Notes under the pieces: model-generated
The model's input: only the letters and a program-made list of their open reading frames with translations
Database searches by the model: none
Told to the model about the DNA's origin: nothing
Source of the DNA: Saxidomus purpurata
Lineage: Eukaryota > Mollusca > Bivalvia > Venerida > Veneridae
Assembly: GCA_022818135.1 (NCBI GenBank)
Contig: JAFMSR010000010.1
Location: 13,957,324 to 14,021,323, forward strand
Length of the DNA stretch: 64,000 nt
Reading direction: 5' to 3'
In this document: positions 58,031-64,000 of the stretch, piece by piece
Position numbering within the stretch: the first letter of the stretch is position 1
Layout of the letters: each line of letters opens with the position of its first letter
Position numbers and translations under genes: made by a program

Positions 58031-58174
58031 CTTTTGGAAACTAATAAAATAGATACCTTCTTCTGGGTGTCCTGCTATTGTAATCGAGTCAATGGGAATG
58101 CCGTTTGTTTCTATGGTCACCATAACAAGAAGCACCGCAATCACACCAAAGCAATGAACGCACGAAAATCCCAT
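56816..58174 (-). CDS. Putative secreted cysteine-loop peptide precursor, paralogue 3 (two exons)
   Basis: Predicted 150-residue protein from exon 1 (58174-58057, 118 bp) and exon 2 (57150-56816, 335 bp). The 906-bp phase-1 intron has donor GTATCT and acceptor TTTCTTTTTCAG. The signal peptide has a core VIAVLLVMV and ends ETNG before IPID, resembling the SSNG-LP end in gene 1. The spacer carries FFSIF (84-88). A furin-like RKKR is at 117-120. The loop CLRGHIFSLWHRTLC (130-144) is followed by RSLTSI. Only these two cysteines lie outside the signal peptide. The intron contains a family C fragment with long G and T homopolymers. A double AATAAA lies 75-85 bp past the stop. The same exon phase, cysteine spacing and cleavage site in three loci make chance frames unlikely. 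Confidence 0.75.
57714..58026 (+). mobile_element. Family C left module with expanded G/T homopolymers
   Basis: GCCCCACTGTGTTCCTTTAA and GTGTGTTGGGAGTG are the left module. The expected TG core is replaced by G runs (57799-57863, 57904-57943 and others) alternating with T runs, ending with about 29 T. Apparent 89-141-codon Gly/Phe frames are artefacts. Run lengths may include assembly error. Confidence 0.8.
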
Positions 58175-59893
58175 ACCAGTCGTGTACCGTCAAGCCTAGT
58201 GTCAGAAGTTATTTTTTGAATGAAAAGAGTGTGTTTTCTGTACTTTGTACCAAACTGTGTAAAGAACCTTATATTTAAGCTTTAAGCTTTCGGATTGATC
58301 CACCACTCGTCGTTATTTTGATGAAATGTTTTATGCTTACTTGTTACTTTGGCAATTGACGATAGATATGTTTAAATTAAACTATATAATTTAATGTTCC
58401 GACCTGTCATCTTGAGCTGTGGTACTTAGAGTGTGAATTGTACGAAGTATATACTCGGGCTTTCTATTTCTCAGTTCTGAAAGACAAAGTTTAGATAACG
58501 TCAAATCATAATCAAAATCAACAAAGATTCAAACCAAGAACAAACTTTTGAGTATATGAAAGAGATTTGTAGCTAGTCTTCATAGTAATTAATAAGTCCT
58601 GTCAAGTTTGTAAGAGGACGAGAGGGCCAATTACGAAATTATCAGATACATTGAAATGTTATTACCGATGGAAGTGATCATCCTGATTAAAAGAAAGTCA
58701 ATTAGCAGCGATTTACTATAATTAACATATTTAGTTTTAATACTGCTCAAAATGACCAAAAATGTAAGGTCAAGAAAAGTTCTTAAGTCATGAAAATTGT
58801 TAATAAAATTAAAAGAAAATAAGTTATTCTCAACAATTTCTTTCATAAGTGCATGCAAAAACAAATTTATCATGTCAAATTGGTTCAAAAAAGATTTTGT
58901 TATTTTTCAACTACTGATCAATAAGAATAAAAATGTTGTTTATATAAATATTATTTAGCTATAACTTTCGCATGCTTGTTTTTTAATGATACTAAACCAT
59001 CGGTGAATTTATTACTTTAAATTGCGTTATCAAATCGAAGTGTATTACCACTTTAAAAAAAAGAAAAGTATCATAGCTATTTTGAGATGTATGAATATGT
59101 ATAGTGTAAACCCCTTTTGGTCATCCTTGTAAAAAAACAAGATTTATCTTCACGTGTATCAGCTAATAGGCAATTAATGCAAGCATGCCTACACAGATTT
59201 TTATATGGGTTCAAACATTAATTGTCTAGACCGAACTGCAGTACATAATAACAAGCTCTTTTCAGAAAAACGTGTTATTGTTACTGTGATAAGAGCTTTT
59301 TATTTACAATTATCGGCGATCCCGCACAAAATGCATCACTGCATTGTGTACACTGTCAGTTATAAATTATATAACTTCATTGACATTTACAAAACGTAGA
59401 TATTATATGTAACATAATAAATAATAATTAGAAAAAAACCTAGCCTACCTTTTTGGTCAGAGCTATCTACTTTGTCTTATTTATATTATTTTGTTACTGT
59501 TATAATAAGTAATTATTCCTATCTTGCAATACCCAATCAAGCACACTCGCTTATATACGGTATCCGTATCCTATGAAACCTGATAAGATAAAAAGGGGCG
59601 TTCAATCAGTTTCTATACTATTATAGAAAACCAGTTTGATACAGCTATTGCTGTCGACTCTAAAGAAATTGAAACAAGTTGACAGTTAGTTTGAAAAATA
59701 GGACATACAAGTTTGATATTGAAAATTCATACGATATTTCAGAATACAATTTAACGATCATATCGGAAGAAATAGTAGAAACAACATGAAATACTTTTGG
59801 CGCGAATATAATCAAGCGATCGAATCAACAAATGTTCGTTTAAGAAACAAGTTGGCTGCTTAAATAGCATACAATGGGTTATGTCGCATTGGT
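58175..59893. other. Upstream region of gene 3 and unassigned sequence
   Basis: No promoter element stands out. The 58631-58888 minus and 59205-59399 plus frames have no motif. Confidence 0.3.
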
Positions 59894-60006
59894 AGCATGC
59901 ATGAACATATCAAGAGAAAAATGGGTTTGGTTCTCATATGAACATCCAGAGAGACACTCTTGATGTTCATCTGAGAACCAAACCCATTTTTGAAGCTTGC
60001 ATGCAG
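59894..60006. repeat. Hairpin (113 bp)
   Basis: AAAAATGGGTTTGGTTCTCA and TGAGAACCAAACCCATTTTT pair, extended by TATGAACATC/GATGTTCATC inside and GCATGCA outside. Confidence 0.9.
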
Positions 60007-62067
60007 CTTCGTTTTTTACATCAATGCTCATGAAACTGGATACCGAGAGAAAAGTTGATGCTGGGAGAATAATTCATTTGTGTATGAAACTGAACATACA
60101 TGTAACAGGACCATCAACCTTCAGTCAATCGCAAACAGATAGTTGGTCACAATAGCGAGGGTATTACATCTGGGGGTTTAGGGCTCTTCGCTGAGGTCAT
60201 TAAGCAAACAGGCAAAGTTTCAATCGTTTACTTGTAGCTATTTTAATCAAATTATTTTTAATGAACATTTATAGCACGTTAATGTATTTTAGGTATGGAA
60301 AAGTCCAATATTCCCATATTGACACTATTATAGCATCATGCCTATCCTAGATATGGATGGGGTTTGTGCTGGCCATGGTTACAAAGAATATATATACGTA
60401 AATGTTTTATGACAAAATACTTGAACAGTAGGATATACAGTCCGACACTCTGTCAGAATTGTATCATTATCCAGCTGTTTGCAGCCGCTTAGTGTCGAAT
60501 TCTAAAAATAGATATAAGATTGAAGTTTTGGTAGATACAATTAAACGCTCATAATGGTACTGATGATTGACTGTGTACATAAATAAACTAAATAATTCCC
60601 CTTAGGGGCAACACTAGGTTGTAAAGAAGACTTATTTGCAAAAATAGATTCCCTCCTACTCAAAGTTTGCCATTTTCATTATGTGCAATATGGATTCAAT
60701 TAGTGTTGTTCACAACCTGAACAAAGGTGATGACGTAGAATATTCATTAGGTTGACAGAAATGCTAGAAAAGTATGAAATGTGAATGTAGAACTTTTTAT
60801 GTTCTTTAATGATATGTTGTAGATCTAGATGACTATATAAAACTTGAAACGGAACATGCGTCATTTCAAAAATTTAAAATAATGATATATCATTAAAATA
60901 ACAGTACAAATTTTGATTATAATTCTAAAATTTTGCATTTTGTTTCTAATAATAAATCTATTATATTTCAGGCAATTGTTTTACAAAAGTGAAGTAAGAA
61001 TACAGTTTAAGCAAATAAACTTTACCGAACTATTTCAGTGTAACAAAACCATCAAACACAGCACCCACCCACTCAAATCCAGACTCACACACAAACAAAT
61101 GATTCTTCATAATAAATATTACTATGGAACGCTATAACTGTCTCATGCTGAGACGGAAAATTTATTTTTCAACCTATTTTGTTTAAAGTGAAAGACGAAC
61201 ATGTCGTCTTGTTGAAAACCTTAATTTATTGTTTGTTTAAACAGCACATCATTCCGGATTAACATTATAACATCCATTTGTATCAAGACAACATGATATT
61301 GATTTAACAGAATAGCGCACTTGTTAAACATAATAGCGTACAAATCGAGCAAATTAATACACAGTTCTGCCACCACAATCTCATTACAAATCAATAAGAA
61401 AACATACCCGACAAGCATTTTAACAGATTTGATGCAGGTAACGAAACAAGAATCATTATTTCATAAGAATATTGATTTTTTGTAATGATTTTTTATCGTT
61501 TTATCAACAAAAGATATCACTTGGACATAATTGAGCTTAAGTTTAATAAGATTGCAGACTGATTAAACATGACAACACATCAATTCAAACAGATAAGATA
61601 GTGCTTATAGAAGATGGCACAACAGCGTACCGTTTTCGAATGGTACAACAGAACAATTTAGAAAAATGATATACATTTTCAACAAGACAACATATTCTTT
61701 TAACAGTACCAATTATACTTTGGACAAAACAGCATTTTTCTTTTGAACACAAGACAGTTGAGGCACACTCTAATTACGAACCAGTTTCGCAAATGTACAA
61801 ATAGAAAAGGATGTAACATGCCCAATGCCGCGAATAGTACACCACAATTCACAGAACAAAAACATAACTAAGTTTAAGGTTGAAACTGAGGTTATGCTTA
61901 TGACTAAGCATCATTACTGCCATTTGTCCAAGCACGTGATGTTTTCAAATTACAGTTATATCATGTGGACAATGTTATCAACATAATACAAAAATACACA
62001 ATGACATAAGTGTAAATAATATATGCTGTTTAATTTGCTTATTAAAGGTTAACATTTATTAGATAGC
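60007..62067. other. Unassigned AT-rich sequence
   Basis: No gene or repeat recognised; frames at 60913-61137 and 61221-61418 lack motifs. 61200-61900 is unusually rich in AACA-type trinucleotides (many ACAACA/AACAGA words). Confidence 0.35.
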
Positions 62068-62565
62068 AGGCTCAGACAGAACAGAAACTTTATTTAGTAA
62101 CTTATACAATATACAATATCTCGTTACATAATAACAAATATAGAACATAAAATTATGTCCATCAAGTAAGATCAAGTGCACATACATTTGTATTACACAA
62201 AAATACTTCCACGTGTAATCTTTCATTGTATCAGTAAATGAAATTGACAAAAGATATGAGCTGAAAAAGCTGTTATCGGACCAATACTCAAAACTCAAAA
62301 TATAGGTGATTATCTTCACAGGTCATTTCTTTTGTTATTGGTAAGTCGGATATATTTATATAACCCCAGTAAAATACATTTATTATTTGACAGTAACAAT
62401 TCTAAAAATTCATGCATATTTGGTCTTTCATAAAAGAATTGCTTAATGTAATTTGAGCGTAGCTCTTGAAATACAGTGCATTTCAGAATAAAATGGTACT
62501 CGTCTTCTATGTCGTGAAGGTCGCATAACTGACATAATGCAAATCTCGGTAGATTCCCCCTTTAC
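62068..62565 (-). mobile_element. LINE 3' fragment with C-terminal cysteine motif
   Basis: On the minus strand, LPRFALCQLCDLHDIEDEYH then FILKCTVFQELRSNYIKQFF encode the C-x2-C...H-x4-C end of an ORF2 related to LINE copies 1 and 2. The 3' UTR ends AAATAAAGTTTCTGTTCTGTC near 62073-62093. Confidence 0.85.
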
Positions 62566-62639
62566 ATAAATCGTTATACTAAAATTATCAAATATTGTTT
62601 AAATTTATATGGATATAAACAAAACAACTGTATCATAAA

Positions 62640-63453
62640 AAACTATTGTATACCAACAAAGATGGGATGTAATGGAAAACAACAACATGACTAACTGGTC
62701 GTCAAAAGTACGAAATATCTTGCAAACATCGGGATTCGCTGATGTGTGGTTATTTCCAGACTCGGTTAATATAGATATGTTTATACCTTTGTTTAATAAT
62801 CGTCTAAGAGACATATATCAATCAGAATGGCATGTTGGTGTGGAAGCGTGCACTTCTTTGTTACTCTATGGGCAAATCCATACTAGTATATACCGTGCTT
62901 TTTATCTAAGTATCATAGAAAATCCTAAGCATAGAAATGTTATAGCAAGAATAAGATTAAATTCTCATAACTAAAATATTGAAAATGGTCGACATAGAAA
63001 TATAGAAAGGCATCAACGAAAATGTACTTTGTGTAATTTAAATGATTTGGAAGACGAATATCATTTCATATTAAAATGTCCGTTGTATAACCAATTAAGA
63101 AATATGTATATTCCAAGGTTCTTTTCGATTCGTCCAAGTATGCACAAGTTAGTAAACCTGTTAAACTCTGACAATAAAAATGTATTAAAGAAACAGGCAC
63201 TCTACTGTATTAAAAGTTTCAAAATTAGAAACGATATCTTAAATCCATGATTAAAAATGTTATATGTACTATTGTATCTAGGTTTATGTTGGAAATGATG
63301 ATCACTCTCGAAATATGTAGTATTTACTGGTATTTTGTAACGAAATTATATGTTTAACTATTATACAATGTGATTTATTGTGACTGTCGTATGTATGTTA
63401 TGATGATGAGCTTGTATGCTTAAATCAAATAAAATTTCTGTTCTGTTCTGTTC
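62640..63453 (+). mobile_element. LINE 3' fragment with C-terminal cysteine motif, divergent partner
   Basis: NNNMTNWSSKVRNILQTSGF and ADVWLFPDSV, then after a stop CTLCNLNDLEDEYHFILKCP and YNQLRNMYIPRFF. The 3' UTR ends AATAAAATTTC then (TTCTG)n at 63429-63453. It is 5'-truncated near 62640 and in opposite orientation to 62068-62565. Confidence 0.88.
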
Positions 63454-63479
63454 ATAATCGTTCGTGCCTTTCAAACCTG

Positions 63480-63645
63480 TCCAGTATTATCATTGTTATC
63501 ATTATTATCATTATTGTTGTTCGATGTTGTTGCTGTTTGTTGTCACTGTTGTTGTTGTTGTTATTATTAATATAATAATTTTATTATTATAAAAGTGATA
63601 ATAATAGTGATGATGATGATAATAATAATAAAAATAATTTTGCAA
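63480..63645 (+). repeat. Imperfect trinucleotide tract (TTG/TTA, then GAT/AAT)
   Basis: Runs of TTGTTG, TTATTA, GATGATGAT and AATAATAAT follow the LINE tail, partly able to pair (TATTATTA with TAATAATA). Confidence 0.85.
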
Positions 63646-64000
63646 TTATTTTTTTTGCTAAATTTTTCGCAAATTTGCTCTATGTTTTTGCAAAACCAAC
63701 GCGAAAGATTAATTGCGCATAGATACATAATTAGAGAATTCTTTCGAAAATTTAAAATTCGCCAATAAATACGTGCTCAATGTGGGTAATTAGGACCAAG
63801 GTGCAATCAAAACGAGAAATTACGCAATCTACAGAAAATATTTTTATAAAGAATTTTCCGGAGCAAGTTTGTGGAACCGACTTTCAATATGGAAGGCAAT
63901 AAGTACAAATGTGCATTAACAGGGTGATAAAACATATCAACTACCGACAATCTACGCAATGCGGATTCTTTTTCAATTGCAAATTGATTGTACATGACAC
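63646..64000. other. Unassigned end of window
   Basis: A 62-codon minus frame (63807-63995) has no recognised motif. Confidence 0.3.

Noticed and set aside
57715..58219. Overlapping frames of 89-141 codons rich in Gly and Phe
   Set aside because: They are translations of G and T homopolymers inside the gene 3 intron; no codon variation or motif.

Overview
The window looks like genomic DNA of a marine invertebrate, most likely a bivalve mollusc. This is inferred from AT-rich, intron-bearing sequence, decayed APE-type LINEs of the kinds common in molluscs, TTAA-flanked MITEs, a repeat with a microsatellite core, and a 146-bp tandem repeat with the look of known bivalve repeats. No prokaryotic gene organisation is present, and most open frames are shadows or pieces of mobile elements.

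The only convincing host genes are three small two-exon genes, all on the minus strand, at 8360-12541, 35870-37125 and 56816-58174. Each has a signal-peptide exon of 118-127 bp, one phase-1 GT-AG intron, and a terminal exon. The terminal exon encodes an acidic spacer, a basic cleavage site (KKR, KR or RKKR) and a C-terminal two-cysteine loop of constant spacing, C-x-[KR]-G-x2-F-x2-W-x3-[VL]-C (C-x13-C). They appear to be diverged tandem paralogues encoding secreted, disulfide-looped peptides. I do not recognise the family. The layout resembles peptide-hormone precursors such as somatostatin, urotensin II or MCH, but the loop differs from all of them.

The rest is mostly repeats. 0-5 kb: a decayed LINE, a microsatellite-core element and MITE families A and B. 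5-13 kb: gene 1, whose intron carries a full microsatellite-core element and small tandem repeats. 13-19 kb: a cluster of short foldback elements. 20-24 kb: MITE family D with a family B copy nested inside it, then a 7-unit 146-bp array. 26-33 kb: two related LINEs head to head (minus 25970-28762, plus 29058-32729) with a tRNA-like sequence at the junction and two nested insertions. 33-38 kb: a second 146-bp array, a TIR element, gene 2 and a tRNA-derived SINE. 39-44 kb: a LINE 3' fragment, a family D copy and hairpin clusters. 44.6-54 kb: a mosaic of duplicated modules plus a 1.4-kb near-perfect inverted repeat. 56-58 kb: an abutting A+B MITE pair and gene 3, whose intron holds long G and T homopolymers. 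59-64 kb: AT-rich sequence, a hairpin and two divergent LINE 3' fragments.
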